Below, one piece after another: positions 63,185-64,000 of a DNA stretch of 64,000 nucleotides; the stretch's first letter is position 1; every line of letters begins with the position of its first letter. The stretch comes from Nocardioides marmoriginsengisoli. Its GTDB lineage: Bacteria; Actinomycetota; Actinomycetes; Propionibacteriales; Nocardioidaceae. The stretch lies in NCBI RefSeq assembly GCF_003725695.1, contig NZ_RJSE01000009.1:62001-126000 (forward strand). The letters run 5' to 3'. The notes under the pieces are model-generated. The model was not told the origin of the DNA. It ran no database searches and worked only from the letters and a program-made list of their open reading frames with translations. The position numbers and the translations under genes were made by a program.

Positions 63185-63265
63185 TCATCCTTTGCACTCA
63201 TCGATCGCTTTGCGGGCCTTGCGCACCACTCCCGGCGAGATGGCCCGGTGGCCATCACTCACCAT
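63185..63265 (-). CDS. Possible 26-residue leader ORF upstream of the HicB-like gene
   Basis: ATG at 63265 opens a 26-codon frame that begins MVSDGHRAI, has a basic middle (VVRKARKAI) and ends DECKG. Its stop lies five bases before the HicB-like ATG, with the AAAGGA signal at its end. The stretch upstream is AT-richer than the surroundings, with TAGCCT/TATTCT elements. It may be a leader peptide, a remnant of a toxin gene, or chance. Confidence 0.3.
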   Translation of the reverse strand: MVSDGHRAISPGVVRKARKAIDECKG

Positions 63266-63353
63266 CAGAATAGGCTAGTGAGATAGACAGATACAAGTCA
63301 AGGGGGCTAGACACATCTGTGGATTCCGGTCCGGATCGACCAGGTAGGACCGG

Positions 63354-64000
63354 CTAACGGTTGCGGCGACGCCAGAGCGCGTAGCCGATGCCGGCCGCGG
63401 CGAGCCCTCCGGCGATCAGACCCGGGGTGTTCCGGAGCTTCGCGTACTCCTCGGAGACGGTCGGCCAGAGCGTCTGGTCGAGGAGCATCCCGGCGTGCTC
63501 GGGCGAGGCCTGCAGGTCGGTGACCGGGATCGGCTCCCCGAACACGATCCGGACCTTGCGCGGCAGCGGCCACTTGCGCTTCTCGGTACCGGTCATCGCG
63601 GTCGGGATGATCACCGCGCCGGTCTCGATCGCCAGCCGGGTCGCGCCGCGCTTGGGGTTGCCGAGGCGCTCCGGGTCGGAGACCCGGGTGCCCTCCGGGA
63701 ACAGCGCCAGCACGTCGCCGCGCAGCAGGATCGCGCGCGAGGTCTCCAGCGCCTCCTGGTCGGAGGCGCCGCGCAGGACCGGGAACGCACCCAGCGCCAG
63801 GAAGAGCCGTCCGCGCCAGCCCCGGAACAGCTCGGCCTTGCCCATGAAGTGCAGCCGGCGCTTGACCACCGCCGCCAGGAAGAACGAGTCCCAGAAACTC
63901 TTGTGGTTCGGGGCGATCACGACCGGTCCGGTCTTCGGGATGTTCTCGACACCCTTCGCCTGGAGGCCGAAGAAGATCCGCAGCACCGGGACCAGGATCA
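63354..64000 (-). CDS. 1-acyl-sn-glycerol-3-phosphate acyltransferase (PlsC-like), 5' end outside window
   Basis: At least 215 residues are inside the window; the frame is open at the right edge and the usual start lies beyond it. It carries the acyltransferase blocks APNHKSFWDSFFL (HxxxxD-type with H and D), FPVLRGASDQEALETSRAIL with the substrate Arg, LALFPEGTRVSDPERL, and GAVIIPTAMTGTEK. The C-terminus ends in a membrane helix (GLIAGGLAAAGIGYALW) and a basic tail. It makes phosphatidic acid in phospholipid synthesis. Confidence 0.85.
   Translation of the reverse strand, partial: ILVPVLRIFFGLQAKGVENIPKTGPVVIAPNHKSFWDSFFLAAVVKRRLHFMGKAELFRGWRGRLFLALGAFPVLRGASDQEALETSRAILLRGDVLALFPEGTRVSDPERLGNPKRGATRLAIETGAVIIPTAMTGTEKRKWPLPRKVRIVFGEPIPVTDLQASPEHAGMLLDQTLWPTVSEEYAKLRNTPGLIAGGLAAAGIGYALWRRRNR

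Overview
The window is a 64 kb piece of a high-GC actinobacterial chromosome. Nearly every codon ends in G or C, many genes start with GTG, and the housekeeping set includes an HspR-type heat-shock operon and a class E sortase. The F420-type oxidoreductase, the steroid-catabolism-like genes and the DUF3151, purA and fba neighbourhood point to Nocardioidaceae (Nocardioides-like); this placement is inferred from gene content. Genes are packed tightly on both strands. I see no rRNA, tRNA, CRISPR array, insertion sequence, phage region or replication origin, and no gap above 300 bases lacks a gene.

Left part (1-12.4 kb): a partial SRPBCC protein, an LCP cell-wall ligase, an acyl-CoA ligase, purC with a duplicated promoter and start region, a lipoprotein, an MFS transporter, an ECF sigma factor carrying a zinc-finger tail that overlaps a DUF421 gene, a secreted protein with an internal duplication, and a catabolic-looking pair (CrtC-like lipocalin plus APH-type phosphotransferase) divergent from a TetR regulator. 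Next (12.4-22.4 kb): a sigma/anti-sigma-like pair, purB, a Uma2 nuclease, purD, an alpha/beta hydrolase divergent from its TetR repressor, an orphan membrane protein with a small partner, and purA.

Middle (22.5-36.5 kb): a conserved actinobacterial block with a lipid kinase, DUF3151, a DHA2 exporter, an acyltransferase, fba, a SpoU methyltransferase, DedA, pyrE, a sortase, an aminotransferase, a duplicated membrane protein, a lipoprotein and clpB. From 36.6 to 49 kb: a MarR-controlled exporter, a secreted protein, a two-gene Abi-alpha/DUF445 operon, the operon dnaK-grpE-dnaJ-hspR, a second MarR/EamA divergent pair, an aldo/keto reductase and a membrane-anchored protein. Both clpB and dnaK carry a HAIR operator for HspR.

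Right part (49-64 kb): a catabolic-type cluster (SnoaL-like protein, LLM oxidoreductase, DUF1214 protein, SDR, sulfotransferase), then a carboxymuconolactone decarboxylase-like gene with its ECF41-type sigma factor and a matching promoter, a secreted beta-domain protein, a histidine kinase/response regulator/ABC exporter locus, a HicB-like/ASCH-like pair, and a partial acyltransferase.

The most notable signals are four. An almost identical operator, GGAAC-N2-GTTCTAGT, sits in front of two catabolic clusters 38 kb apart. An ECF41 promoter lies beside its own sigma factor. A window-wide pattern of -10 hexamers 6-8 bases before start codons suggests leaderless mRNAs. Repeated palindromic elements occupy several gene junctions.
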